64,000 nucleotides of DNA from Taeniopygia guttata (lineage: Eukaryota > Chordata > Aves > Passeriformes > Estrildidae): NCBI RefSeq assembly GCF_048771995.1, contig NC_133031.1:253001-317000 (forward strand), given 5' to 3'. Below the pieces are notes generated by a model. The model worked only from the letters and a program-made list of their open reading frames with translations. It did no database searches and was not told the origin of the DNA. The position numbers and the translations under genes were made by a program. Of this stretch, positions 22,929-34,790 are shown piece after piece. Each line of letters starts with the position of its first letter. Within the stretch, counting starts at the first letter, position 1.

Positions 22929-25900
22929 CTGTGGGATCATTTGGGAGTGTGAGCCATTGCCATGCTGCACTGCTGAGCTGGCAGCACGGTGGATACGGCC
23001 AGGCCTGCAGGCACCTTTGCCGCCCCTTGGCACAGGACTGCCCAGTACCCAAAGCCCTGAGCCTGCATGCCGTAATTGCCTCTGTGCTGTGCTGTTCTGC
23101 TCCCAGCAGTACATGTCAAAGAGGTGGATAAAGACATGGAAAATGCCCAGAGTTTTGAAGCTGCCCCAGGGCCCTCCCTCCAGCAAACAGCTGCCTCTCT
23201 GCATCTCTCCAAAAAGCAGGAAATTGCAGGCATCTCAGGCCCATGGTGCAGTTTGGGCTCCCTGTCAGCTGGTGCCAAATGCCTTCCTGCAGATGCTGGG
23301 GAGAAACTGCAGCCAGCCCAGGCTGGGAAACAGCCCTGCAGGCCAGGAGAACAGCAGCGGGGCAGCGAGGCTGCCATGGATCCCTTCCCGCTGTGCCGGG
23401 CAGGGCCTGTCCATATGTGCAGGGCAAGGCCCCGTCTGCTGAGTCCCAGGGGAAGGCTAAGGGAAATGCACCCACCCCTGTGTCTCTCCAGATCACTCAG
23501 CGTCTTGTCCATGTGTTTGGATGCCTCCAGGGACATGTCTCCTCTAAGTTTGCTCTTCCTTCTCAGGGGACCTTAAGGGAAATATTTCCATTTCTGAGGA
23601 ATGGATCCCACAAAACCAGTACTCAGTCTGTGGGATCAGGAGGGACACGCTACTCACCCCTGCGATGGGAGCTGGGCTTTTGAGCAGCATCTACCAAAGG
23701 ACCAGGGAAAGACCTCTCTGCAGCCACACCTGAAACTCAACAGCCGCAGAAGCTTCTGTCATCTCTGAAGATCTGCACGGGCAGCACTGAGCCGCAGGAG
23801 CAGTGAGGGGATGGCCCAGGGCGAGGGCACACCCGTGCATGGTTCTGTCCTGGCACCTGCAGCGATGCCCCCCTGGCCGAGCTTTGGGCTCTGAGCTGGC
23901 AGCTCTCGCAGGGGGAACGCCTTGACCTACCCTCAGCATATCCCAGAGGCTCAGTGATGGGGATGGGTTGGGAATCCAGATCCTCTTCATCCTCACGTTT
24001 AGCTGCAAAGAAAGGCAGGACAGAACAGCTCCTGTGACACTGCTGAAGATTCTCCTTCAGGCCGCAGTGGCAGTGAGTGCCCCTGGGTGATTGGTGCCCT
24101 CCAAGGTACTCCCTTAGCTCTGCCTTCCACTCAGGAGCAGGGGCAGGGAGACCACGAGCCTGCAGTGGCCCCACACCGGGATGGAAGGAGCCCCTTGCGG
24201 GGCAGTCGGGGCAGAAAGGACTCCCTGGAGCTGCCAGCAGCTCTAAACCCAGCCCCAGACAGGGCCAGGGCTTGGCAGCGGCAGCAGGAGCAGCTCAGGC
24301 TCCCTGGGGCAGACAAAGGAGCTGTGAAAGGCTCAGCCCCGGGGCACAGCCCTGGGCCCAGCCCCTTCCCTCTCTGCTCTTCTCTGGGGTTGCACAGAGC
24401 ACACAGAAGGACACTCTGGCATTGCACATGGGTGGAAGATGGACAGCTAAATGCTCCTTCCTCCCACTGACAGCGATCATATGGGATCACTGTTGGGCAC
24501 TGGAGTAGATATTTGGAGGCCAAGATTTCCAGAATGCATCGAATTTCATTGGATCTTAAGGTAAATGATACATGAATAATAGTGTTGACCATGATTACTC
24601 ATGGACAATGATTTCTCTGTCAGGAAAGGGTTTCTGATAACCTACCTTCACCAGACTCCAAGATCCTTAAACCATGGTTTAGCAGCATTTCCAAATGCTG
24701 CAAGTCACAGACCCAATCTAGAAAGGAGCACAGATGGGAAATGTTCCATGGTGTGCTGGGATCCCCCTTCTATGGGGAAGTGAGCACTGCAAGGGGCTCA
24801 GGTAATGCTGTGAGCCCGCACTGCCAAGCAGCAGAGAGGGCAGCTCAAGGCTCTGCAGGGCTCAGGCAGACAGGCACAGCAATTACCTCCTGTGCCTGGC
24901 AGCGCCTCCCTTCCTGCAGCAGAGGCTGCCAGTGAGCCACTGCTTCCTCTGGGAAACTCAGCCTTCAGCACAGCCTCTCCATCCATCTCTGGAGAAAGGA
25001 AAAGGGGCAGCTGGATCAGGTGGGGCTGTTCCCCAGCGGGAAAGTGGCATCTTCAGTAGGCAAGGCTTGTCAAAGTCATGGATAGGCTTCAGGAAATCAG
25101 ATGGGATTTGAAGTGTCTCTCTAGGGCCTTCCCTCTTCTAAACAGCTGCCCCTCCAGATGTGCTCAGTGACTGGGAAATTGCAGGGGACATCAGGGTGTG
25201 CATGGCCCCTGGTGCAGTTTGGGCTCCCTGTCAGCTGGTGCCAAATGCCTTCCTGCACAGGCTGGGGAGAAGCTGCAGCCAGCCCAGGCTGGGAAACAGC
25301 CCTGCAGGCCAGGAGAACAGCAGCAGGGCAGCGAGGCTGCCATGGATCCCTTCCCGCTGTGCCGGGCAGGGCCTGTCCATATGTGCAGGGAAAGCCCCCG
25401 TCTGCTGAGTCCCAGGGGAAGGCTGAGGAAATGCACCCACCTTGTCCTGCCTCTTTGATTTCCTTCAGCATTTGCCACATGTGTTTGGATGGCTCATGGG
25501 GTTTCTTGTGTTCTGTAGCTTTGCTCTTTCTAATTGGGGGCCCTTAGAGCAACATAGTTCCATTTCTCAGAAATGAGTCCACAAAAACAGTGCTCAGCCT
25601 GTGGGGTCAGCAGGAACACACGACTCACCCCTGCGATGGGAGCTGGGCTTGTGTGCAGTTGCCAGCAAAGGAGCCTGAAAAGTCCTCCCTGCAGCCACAC
25701 CTGTAACTCAAGAGCCACAGAAGCATCTGTCATCTCTGTCCCCCCGGCCGAGCTTTGGGCTCTGAGCTGGCAGCTCTCCCAGGGGGAAAGGCCTTGACCT
25801 ACTCTCAGCATCTCTCAGAGGCTCATTCATGGACATGGTTTTAGAAACTGGATCGCTGTCATCAACAAGTTGAGCTGCAAAGAAAGGCAGGACAGAACAG

Positions 25901-26765
25901 CTCCTGTGACACTGTAGATCCTCAGGCTGCACCCAAGGCTCAGCCCCGGGGCACAGCCCTGGGCCCGGCCCCTTCCCTCTCTGCTCTTCTCCGGGGCTGC
26001 ACAGAGCACAGGGAAGGACACGCTGGCATTCCACAGTGGAGGAAGATGGACAGCTAAACGCCTCTTCCTCTCACTGACAGTGATCCTGTGGGATCACTCA
26101 TGGCTCTAGAAGGGAGCCAGACATTGTTTCCAGATTTCTTCTACCATGAGATTATGTTAAAGGAAATGGCTCCTGAGTGAGCTCTTGCCACACTGACACT
26201 GATTATTCTCTCAGGAAAGGCACAGGGAGAACTTGCCTCTAGCATTCTCCAACATTTTCCAGCCATCATCCAGCAGGGCATCCAGATAACGCAATTTATG
26301 ATCCCAGTCTGGAAGGGAGCACAGATTGGAACCATTTCCATGGTGTGCTGGGATCCCCTTCTGCCTCAGGGAACTGGGCACTGCAAGGGGATCAGTAAGG
26401 CTGTGGCAGCCTGGTGGCAATGGACAAGGCCAAAGCTATCACAGAGGCCTGAGGAGCTCAGAGCTGGCTCCTGGTCACTCTCCACCCTCTTTAAGGTCCT
26501 GTGCAACATCTCTGGAGAGAGAAAACAGGGACAGCCCCAGGGCCCACAGGGGTTCTCTCCCTCCCACAGAGGAAACCCTCCCTAAAGCCCACGGGAAAAC
26601 CATCCCCAGCGCTTCCCGGGGAGCAGGGAGCACTGTCCCGGGAAAGGGCAGCCAGGCTGCCGGCTCACCTGCTCCCCGCGCTTTCATCGGAGCAGCCTGG
26701 GCAGCCCTGGCAGGCAGGGCCACGGCCAGGAGGAGCAGGAGGAGGAGGCAAAGAGCAAGGGCCAT
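22763..26765 (-). CDS. unrecognised cassette-exon membrane-protein gene, copy 1 (11 exons)
   Basis: I do not recognise this family. Read 5' to 3' on the minus strand, the exons are: A signal peptide (26669-26765), B1 (26237-26308), C2 (25803-25874), F2 (25629-25700), G2 (25441-25542), D1 (24887-24988), B2 (24646-24717), C1 (23932-24002 or 23931-24002), F1 (23658-23729), G1 (23476-23571) and E1 transmembrane (22763-22928). A ends in phase 1. B, C, F, G and D all start and end in phase 1. E starts in phase 1 and ends in phase 2. Each has an AG acceptor, and each has a GT donor except B1, which has GC. Joined in this order the exons stay open. The product would be a secreted, then single-pass type I membrane protein with a repetitive ectodomain; any tail exon lies below 22.7 kb and was not found. 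The B-C-F-G block occurs twice in the gene, so it has grown by internal exon-block duplication. Expression is unproven. Confidence 0.65.
23476..23571 (-). CDS. cassette G1
   Basis: 96 nt, phase 1 to phase 1, acceptor TTAAG, donor GTGGGT. Basic start (RRKSK) and a SKHM motif shared with G2. Shorter than G2 and G3 (102 nt). Confidence 0.6.
23658..23729 (-). CDS. cassette F1
   Basis: 72 nt, phase 1 to phase 1, acceptor TTTCAG, donor GTGAGT. Contains the KPSSHRRG end shared with F2. In the alternative frame there is a TAG; the frame set by the splice phase is open. Confidence 0.6.
23931..24002 (-). CDS. cassette C1
   Basis: 72 nt, phase 1 to phase 1, acceptor CTTTGCAG, donor GTAGGT. Acidic start (REDEEDLDSQ) and a TEPLGYAE end; paralogue of C2 and C3. 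Confidence 0.65.
24646..24717 (-). CDS. cassette B2
   Basis: 72 nt, phase 1 to phase 1, acceptor TTTCTAG, donor GTAGGT. Leucine-spaced amphipathic pattern (LQHLEMLLNHGLRIL) shared with B1 and B3. Confidence 0.65.
24887..24988 (-). CDS. cassette D1
   Basis: 102 nt, phase 1 to phase 1, acceptor TCTCCAG, donor GTAATT. Contains SGSLAASAAGRE and a short Gly/Thr end. It is the shortest of four D copies whose lengths differ in steps of 6 nt. Confidence 0.6.
25441..25542 (-). CDS. cassette G2
   Basis: 102 nt, phase 1 to phase 1, acceptor CTCTAAG, donor GTGGGT. Lysine-rich, with MWQMLKEIKEAGQ near the end, closely matched in G3 (MWKMLKEMLQAGQ). Confidence 0.65.
25629..25700 (-). CDS. cassette F2
   Basis: 72 nt, phase 1 to phase 1, acceptor GTTACAG, donor GTGAGT; ends KPSSHRRG like F1. 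Confidence 0.6.
25803..25874 (-). CDS. cassette C2
   Basis: 72 nt, phase 1 to phase 1, acceptor CTTTGCAG, donor GTAGGT; contains NEPLRDAE, aligned with the C1 end. Confidence 0.65.
26237..26308 (-). CDS. cassette B1, with a GC splice donor
   Basis: 72 nt, phase 1 to phase 1, acceptor CCTTCCAG. The donor reads AG|GCAAGT, a GC-AG type also seen at B3. Leucine/aspartate-rich (LRYLDALLDDGW). Confidence 0.6.
26669..26765 (-). CDS. cassette-gene first exon A: signal peptide
   Basis: ATG at 26765 in a good initiation context (GCACCATGG on the minus strand), then MALALCLLLLLLLAVALP and small residues typical of a signal-peptidase site. 97 nt, ending in phase 1 at GCAG|GTGAGC, compatible with every cassette exon. 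No equivalent was found in copy 2. Confidence 0.7.
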
Positions 26766-26769
26766 GGTG

Positions 26770-28818
26770 CCCAGCCCTCTGCCAGTCCCACCACTCTTGC
26801 TGCCACCACTGTCCTGACACCGCTGTCCCAATGTCAGCACCACTGCTGCCACCGCTGCTGCCGCCGCAACAGTTGTGCTCAAGGACTGCCTGCTTGGGCG
26901 TTGTGGTGCTCTGGAACCACGGGGCTCTGGGACCTCTGTGACCTCAGAGCCTGCTCTGACCTCAGCCTGCTGTGACCCTAGAGCCCTCTGTGACCTCATG
27001 GTCTTAGCTGTACCCCCAGAGTGTACTCCCTTCTGTACAAATGGACTGCCCTGACTGTAAATGTTTTGCTTCATCCAATGGCCATTGCTCAGAAAAACCT
27101 TCAGGGACACAGGGTCTTGTTTGGGTGGCGGCAGCATCGGCACAGCAAAAAGCTGGTAATGCAGCTGTGACAGAGACATCAGGCATGGGCATGGAGATGG
27201 GAAATGTCGGGCAGATGTGTCCCTGACTGAGTTGTTTGGCCGTTCCTGGAGTTCTTTGCCCCATTCAGAGAGGCAGCTGCTGAGAGATGAGGTAGCTGAG
27301 GCCCCAGTTGCAGCTGGGACACTGTCCTGGCGTGACTTTATGATGCTTGTATCCCCACTTGTCAGTTCAGCCCAGAAATAAGTTTTGCACTTTTAGGACT
27401 TGTTCCAAGAGTGAAGGGGCAGAGGGCAAGAAGAAGCGCAGAGTTTGTTGTCAGAAACTGCACTTGCTCCCCCACATCCTTCTCCTGGACTGTGTTTTCA
27501 GCGGACAGACAAGACAGCAGGATAGAGCTCTCCTTTGCTTTTTAGTTAGTATTTAGCTAGCTGAGGCAGGGAATTTCTCTGGACTGTGGTTTTTCTTTTT
27601 TCATGGAACTGTTTCAACCTGCTCTGGACTGAACACCCAGAAGAGCACCAGCAGCTCACACCTGTGGCCCACCAGGCTGGGCCTGGGCTGCGGCATTTCC
27701 AGGGCCAGAGGGACTGATAACACAGTGAGTTCGCAGAGCCACAGCCCACAGAGGGGACTTTCTGAGTTTGTCATTTCTTCTAAGTGGCGAGAAGTTTTAT
27801 AGTTTAATAATGTTCTTTTTTTTTATTATTATTTTTTTTCCTGACAGTGAATGCTTTGCCTGTTAAATATAGAGGTTTTTTCAACTTTTCTCCAAAAAAA
27901 ATCTTTTTTCCAAACTAGCTGGAGGCAGGCCTGCTGTTTTCTCGGGAACCCTTTGGAGGTCATCTCCCAGATTTGCCCTAAACCAAGATAAAAAGAGGAG
28001 ACCTACCTGCACAGTAGGAGATTCCCACTGTGCTCAAAGTTTGCCTCTGAAGACTAAGAGGCGAGCTTGTCAGAAATCCTGGAAAACATCAGGCAAATGT
28101 TTTACGTTAGTTGTTATGACTAGGTACAAATCTGAAGTGGGAAAAGAGCCTCTCCAGCAGACTAGGTGCCCTGGGTTGTCTTAGCTCTTCCCAGAGTAAA
28201 GATTACCAATTAAATGCAACTCAAGTTTTTACTCTAGTAGTATAAAAATGTTCTAAGTTTTTCTAAATTTTAAATCTACTTTGAAAAATCCTAACTACTA
28301 TAGAAAAAGGGAAGAAATTTTTGGGGTTTTATTTGTAAAAAAAAAAAATCTAAATATTTCTAAAAATTTGTAAATTCTAAAATGAAAAGCAAAGCCAAAA
28401 TGTGGTGTCTCAGGAGGCCCTGCCCAGCCGCTGCCTGCCCACCCCTGGCTGTGCCCAGACAAGCAGCTCCGCCAGTGCTGGTGGTAGCACCCACCGGAGC
28501 TGAAGCCCAAAGATGTTGCTCAAGCCCTTCCCTGGCAGGAGGGGATCCTTTCAGTCCTGGCCAGACACCAGGGCCAGCACCGTCGGGGACAGGGGGTCCT
28601 GTTCTGGGTGGTGGCAGCGTGCCCCCAGCAACAAGCTGATAGTGCAGCTGTGGACGAGATCTTGGAAACTGGCTTGGGGATGGCTGATGCCCAAACCATT
28701 TACAGTTCAAAACCAACAGAAGTCCATTCGTTTATTGTTCATTGGTCTCAATTTGCAATGTTCTTAGTATTTCTTTTCCCACTGGACCTGGATTTCTTCG
28801 CCTCTGATGTCAAGAAAA
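26770..28818. other. non-coding DNA with older copies of duplication sequence
   Basis: 26.97-27.2 kb and 28.4-28.7 kb resemble parts of 21.88-22.2 kb and 32.6-32.9 kb, so older duplicated fragments are present. 27.55-27.78 kb has LTR-like wording but no defined ends. No gene beyond exon A and its upstream promoter region is supported. Confidence 0.45.
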
Positions 28819-31800
28819 GCCATGCTCCTTGATTTCCTTCTCAGGCTTTTCCAGTCCAGGTGTCTCCAACTATGCCAGGGGGCAGTGTCTGGGGTTGACG
28901 TTCCTTGATGTTTGCAGATGATGGTCATAGATTTTTCTCGATGGCCATGATGTTTTTAGGAACCTTTTGGGTTATTCCCAGTTTATTGAGATGTTAAGCT
29001 CATTTCCCTTGAGTGGTGTAACATCCCTTAAAAAACCCATTAGAATTCCTTTCCCCAAGGCAAAGGCAAACCAAGCCTGACTAGAGAAATGAAAAAAAAT
29101 TAAGCTTGGTATATTATCCAACACACATGTGCAGTGCAAACCCCCAGCTGCTGAGTCTCAGGAGAAGGCTGAGGGAAATGCACCCACTACGCCCCCCTCT
29201 GCGACTCAGCATCTGGTGCAGAAGTTTGGATGCCTGCAGGGGTTGCTTGTCTCTTCTGGGTCTGTTCTTCCATCCCTCTGGGAGGGCCTTAATGGAAATT
29301 AGCTCCATTTCTCCTGCAGACCAGAGTGGCAGGGAGTCACTGCAGGCTGGTGATATTCTGATACAAGGAAATAGGTGTGCATACCAACCAGGCTGTGAAA
29401 AGCCAGTGTCCATAAAGGAGCCAGAGGAGCCCTGCAGCTTTGTTTGAATAAAGGGAGAGAGTCCATGGGGACATCTGCTGCTGGGGTTTTCTCTCTCAAA
29501 GTTTTGGAGGACACAGCCTCTATTTAAACTCCTGGCCACATGCTGCCCTCTTCCTTTCCCCACTGGCTGAGGTACCAGGCCAGGGGACTGCAGGGACCTT
29601 TGTACCCTCTTTTCCTTTTGCAAGGTATTACTTCTGGTCTCCATCCAAACTGTAATAGATAGAATATGAGATGATTGGCTCTTGCAATTAAGGGATGAAT
29701 ATTGTGTGTATCTTAAGAGAAGCTTTATTGATGTAGAGTTATGTTATTGTGATTTGTTGTTTAGATGTTCTCCGTTCTCCCCACAGTCCCCTTCCCCCTT
29801 TTATAAATGAAAATTAGTCCAGCCAAATTTAAAATGAAACAATAAAAAGTTATTCAGGATTGAATTCTCTCTGAGCAGGCCAAAAGGAAAAGGACAGCGC
29901 TGAGCCCAGGTTCGGCACTGGGTGCGTGACAGGAAGGAGCCTCTCGGCAGAGGTTCCCCTGGACACACACACCACCCTCCCGGACCCTGCAGTTCTTATA
30001 GGAAATTTTCTGCCTGAGGCCATGATTTCAGTCACCTGCCTTTTCTCTCTATTCAGAGTCCCACATATTCATAAAGTTCTTTTCTTTCAGCCGGGGTTGA
30101 ACAATCCAGGTCCAGGTGTGGACAATTTTTCCTGATGAGGTTATGGGAACCGTGGCATTCAGATGCATCAGCCCGGAGGACTCCAGCGATCCCAATCTTG
30201 AGTCGCTACCAGGATGATCAGCTCCCAGGTGTTCCAGTATCTCCTCTTGGGACAGCCCATCTCCAGGATAGCCACATGTATTAACTTGTAAGTGAGGCAT
30301 TGTCCAAAAAAAACCTGGCTCTGGTGTAAACAAATGTGTGTGTGTGGGGGGGGGGGGGGGGGGGGCAGCTTACAGTGCTGGTATGTGTATTGTGTAATAA
30401 CTAAAAAATATACATGCCAAATCATATTTGCCTTGATTCAATACAACAATATTTAATTGGAGTAAATTATAATCATACATCTCACCCCCCACTCCCAATT
30501 GTTCCCACCAGACAGCCTGGGCTGTCTAGACAGGTAGAAAGAAGGCGTGTGTGGTATTCACATATCCTTTGAACAGTGAGAGACACAGGCTTTCCCAGGA
30601 ACATCCTGGGGAAGGCTGTGAGAAAGCTCAGAGAAAGAAGAAAAACAATTATCTCCATTTGCTGCATCTGTTGTTTGGCACATGTGGAATGTGTTATGGA
30701 GATTGTTTACCAAAGAGGGATTTCTTCACTGGACTCTGGTGATGGTGTTTTGATTTCATTTGACCAACTGGAGCCACTCTGTGTTGGACTGTCTCTAAGG
30801 GTCACGGGTTTTTCTTCAGTATAGCAGTAGTATAGTTTTTAGTATAGTATAATATAGGACAGCTTAATAAAGCTTTTATTCATCCTTCTGCAAACATGGA
30901 GTCAATGCACGTCATTCCCTGCAGTGGGGGTCCACCACAATAGGTATCGACATATACCCCTTGCATGGGAGAGTTAGGAATGGAAAAGCTTGTTGCTGGG
31001 GGGACGCGGCATGACAACACCTGACCTTCAAATGCAGCTACAAGAAATAAATTCCACCGATAAACGGCAAAGAAGGGTTGACTGACAGACTTTGGGAGGG
31101 CCCAGGGGTGGCTGATGCACCCTCCAGGAATGTAAAAGGTGAAGCATCAATCTTGAAGATGAGGCAGCCACCTGGCAGGTAGCAGCCATGGGGCAGGGGG
31201 CCTTCCCAGGCCTGTTCTTCCTTATTAGTCCTTCTCTTATGTTTTTGTAAATGTTTAATAAACGTTTTAAAACTTTTAAAGTGTGCAGTTGTTTCTCACA
31301 AAACCCAGTCCTAAGGTGGGATGGTCGTGTTACTCCTGACAGGAATGGGCTCCCTGCAGTTCGAGCTGTTCTGCAGCCTGTGCTTTTCCATACCCTGCTT
31401 TGCTCTTCAGGTGGCAGATGGCTTGGGCAGGTCACTCCAGACACACGAGAGTGCCAGGGTAGGCCCAACCCCTAAAGCTCTCACAGAGCTGTGCTTGACT
31501 CCAAATTAGGTAAGCATGAAACGGATTTTAAAGACTGTAGCACATCTGCAGATTCAAGGGATAGTAAAGCCAGTGCTGCACTCTGAGAACTAAGTCCACA
31601 GTCTGAGTTGTTGATGTCATTTAACTAATTTGCAGCTCATTATTGTGATGATGATGATAGTAGCATAGAACATTTCCTTTTTTTTTTTCCTCCCCCAAAT
31701 AAAAAGGTGCCATTCAGCTTCTGGAGAAGAGAACTCTCAAAGGTGCAGTTTGGCAGTCATGGAGGCAGAGGTGGGGGAGAGACAGATATGCCCTGAAGGG

Positions 31801-33470
31801 ATGCTCTGATGGGCTCCAGCATTTAAACAAGCTACTTTGATACATAGACTGGGCCATTTTCAATACTAAATGGCTGCATTAAATGGTTTTCCAGGCCTTA
31901 TGCTGGCCAGAAAGCTTTTAAAGCCCATGGGAGTTTAGCCTCCATGAGAAAGGCAGCATCAGTTCCTGTGCCAGGTGAGACATAGCGTTCAAAAGCTCAA
32001 CTTGTGTTTAGAGAAGCCACCAGCCTAATGTAAGCAAGGCCAGAAAGCTTCTCCAGTCCTGCTGAGCGCATGTGGCAGAGCTGTTGTGTTTTACAGCAGC
32101 TCTGTGGCAGCGCAACAGCTGCAGCAGAGGGCTCAGGACAGGCTTGGGGGGAGCAGGGCGGCAGGAAGCTGAGCAAAGCCCCTGCTCTATGACTGAGGCA
32201 CTTTGTGCAGAAGCAAAGAAAGATGGTGACTTGAAGAGATTCCTGCTGTGCTCAAGGTTTGCCTCTGAAGACTGAGAGGTGAGCTTGTCAGGAATCCCAG
32301 AAAACATCAGGGAAAAGGTTTTAGGTTAGTTGTTGTGATTAGGCACAAGTCTCCGGTGGGAAAAGAGCCTCTGAAACAGGCTGTGAGTCATAGGGTGTCT
32401 TAGTTTTCAGAAGAGCATAGATTACTAATTACATAGAATTTTAATTTTTATTCTAGAAGTGTAAAAATATTTTAAGTTTTTCAGAATTCTAAAACTACTT
32501 TGAAAAATATAGAACTGTTGTGGGAAAAGGGACTAAATATTTGGAGAATTTTCTATGAAAAATATTTCTAAATCTTGCAAAATGAAAACTAAACACAGTA
32601 GCTGCTGGTCTCAGGTGCCCGAAGCCCAGCTGCTGCCTGCCCAGCACTGACTGTGCCCAGACAAGCAGCTCCGCCAGTGCTGGTGGGAGCACCCAGGGAC
32701 CAGAGCTGAAGCCCAAAGATGCTGCTGGAATCAGGCCCTACCCTGGCAGGAGGGCTGCACCTCCTGTCCTGGCTGGACACCAGGGCCAGCACCTTTGGGG
32801 ACAGAGGGTTCTGTTATGGGTGGTGGCAGCATGTCCCCAGAAGTAAGTGGGTAATGCAGCTGTGGAAGGGATGTTGGAAACTGGCTCGTGGATGGCTGAT
32901 GACAGGCACAGGTCTGCGTGGCTGAAGTCTTTTTCTGGTCTTGTGAAGCTGCAGAGGCGCTGCTGTGGAGAGAGGAGTGGCTGAGGCCCCAGCTGCCAGT
33001 GGCACACAGGGAGCCTCCTGCACAGCAGGGCCCAGAGCTGGCAGGGCTCCCCAGCACGGCTGGAGCGGCTGGCACACCTTGGCCCAGCTGGACAGCTGCC
33101 CCTCAAGGCCCCAGCGAGCAGGGGACGGCTCTGGGCAGGCTCCCTGGCCAGGAGCGGGCCCCAGAGCGCCTCTGCCTTTCAGGGGCGATCTCGTCCTCGC
33201 TCTTTCTCCTCCCCACCTTGCTGTGCCTCTGCCCTGTGCCCCTGGGGCTGCTCTTGCCCAGACAGCCTCAGTGGGAGCCAGCACTGGCTGCAGCCCCAGC
33301 GGGGCCCCAGGACAAGGCCCAGCAATGAAGGGGCCAAGGAAAGCACTGGGCAGCAGCAGAACCTTCAGCTGAGTTCTTTGGACAGCCATGGACTGGCCAC
33401 AGCTCCACTGCAGCCTGACTGGAAATGTTTCCCATCTACATTAGACTTTTAAAATAAACTGTTTGAGGGA
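28819..33470. repeat. segmental duplication, copy 2
   Basis: Counterpart of 17314-22740 in direct orientation, lacking the 799-bp insertion. Its left flank differs completely from copy 1, where the solo LTR ends. High identity ends just before exon E2. Confidence 0.9.
30500..30939 (+). mobile_element. solo LTR-like fragment, copy 2
   Basis: Duplicate of 18987-19426 at a constant offset of 11,513; same TATAG repeats and AATAAA region. Confidence 0.6.
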
Positions 33471-33490
33471 AAGATGATGAAAACACTCAC

Positions 33491-33656
33491 CGTTTTCTCT
33501 TGCAGTAACACCAGATTCCAACACAGGTGAACATGAAGGAAAGCTCCAAAAAAAGCAGACCTGCAATTAACTGTAGCAAACAGTGTGTTTCCCAATAGCA
33601 ACGACTTCTGAGGCTTTTCTGGGCATCGGGAACAGGTGTTGTGGGGCCGGCAGCAT
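33491..33656 (-). CDS. cassette E2: transmembrane exon
   Basis: 166 nt, same phases as E1, ending AAACG|GTGAGT. Membrane segment rich in Leu/Phe followed by GIWCYCKRKR. Strongly diverged from E1, although the neighbouring non-coding DNA is almost identical. Confidence 0.65.
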
Positions 33657-34298
33657 CTGTGGGAGCAATGGGGAGCGTGAGCCCGCACTGTGCTGCACTG
33701 CTGAGCTGGCAGCACGGTGGATATGGCCAGGACGTTCTCTGTTTGCCCCAGAGCTGGGGCCTGCAGGCACCTGGCCGCCCCTTGGCACAGGCTGTGCCAC
33801 CCAACAAAGCCCAGCAGGCCGGCAGGAGAGCCCGGGGCCAGCACAGCTGCTTGGGCAGTCACTGCTTTGAGGGACAGGGACCAAACCCATCCCTGAGCAG
33901 CCCCTGCCAGCCCTGGCCCTCCCTGCCCTGCGACAGCTCCCCCAGCCCCAGGGGACAGAGCCAGGCCCTGTCAGGACCCAGTGCAGCCCCGGCCCAGTCG
34001 GGAGCCAGGGCTGGCTCTGGCCCTGGGCTCACAGCAGGGCTCCCGCTCGGGGCTGCTCCTGTGCCTGGGGCCTCTGGGCACTCAGGGCTGGCTGCGGGAG
34101 CAGCTGCAGAGGGAGGGACATAGTTGGTGCATGAGTCCCGATTCCCCCGGGCTGTGAACAAGCTCCAGAGGCCTGGAAGCCCAGGCACCTCCAGCTTTGG
34201 CTGCTGCTGGGCCGTGCAAGGGCAGGGCCTGGGGGAAGAGCTGCTGCCACACAGCCCTGCTGAGAGCTGAGCCCGGCTGAGCCTGGCACAGCAATCAC

Positions 34299-34412
34299 CT
34301 CCTGTGCCTGTGCCCGTGCCTGGCATCGCCTTCCTTCCTGCAGCAGAGGTTGGCACTGAGCCACTGCTTCCTCCGGGATGTGCCTCCTTCTGCAGAGATG
34401 TTTGGTCCATTT
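34299..34412 (-). CDS. cassette D2
   Basis: 114 nt, phase 1 to phase 1, acceptor CTCAAG, donor GTGATT. Contains the SGSVPTSAAGRK core and an extended Gly/Thr repeat at its end. Confidence 0.55.
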
Positions 34413-34718
34413 CTTGAGAAAGGAAAAGAGACAGCTGGATCAGATGGAACCATCCGCCATTGAGGGAGGTGGCATCTTTAGGAGGCAATGCTTTTCAAAT
34501 CATGGTTAAGGACCAGAAAAACATCTGGGTTTTGGGACTGGGCCATGGCCCTCCCTCCTTCAAGCACCTGCCAGGCCTGGGCAGAAGTCATAAGGGGATG
34601 GCCCAGGGCGAGGGCACACTCGTGCATGGTTCTGTCCTGGCACCTGCAGCGATGCCCCCCTGGCCGAGCTTTGGGCTCTGAGCTGGCAGCTCTCGCAGGG
34701 GGAAAGGCCTTGACCTAC

Positions 34719-34790
34719 CCTCACCATCTCCCAGAGCCTCCATCCTGAACGTGGGTTGGGAAGCCAGATCACTTTCACCAGCAGGGTTAT
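34719..34790 (-). CDS. cassette C3
   Basis: 72 nt, phase 1 to phase 1, acceptor CTTTGCAG, donor GTAGGT; SDLASQP core aligned with C1. Confidence 0.6.

Noticed and set aside
22937..23536. 199-codon minus-strand frame as one gene
   Set aside because: It begins inside cassette G1 and runs through a recognisable donor into repeated intron sequence that also occurs at 25.2 and 36.2 kb.
23691..23745. Reading cassette F1 from an upstream acceptor, giving an in-frame TAG
   Set aside because: The acceptor at TTTCAG gives a 72-nt phase 1-1 exon open in all three F copies, so the stop belongs to the wrong frame.
26475..27179. 234-codon minus-strand frame around the signal peptide as a single-exon gene
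   Set aside because: Only 26669-26765 looks coding; it ends at a good GTGAGC donor in phase 1. The rest is upstream or intron sequence that happens to be open.
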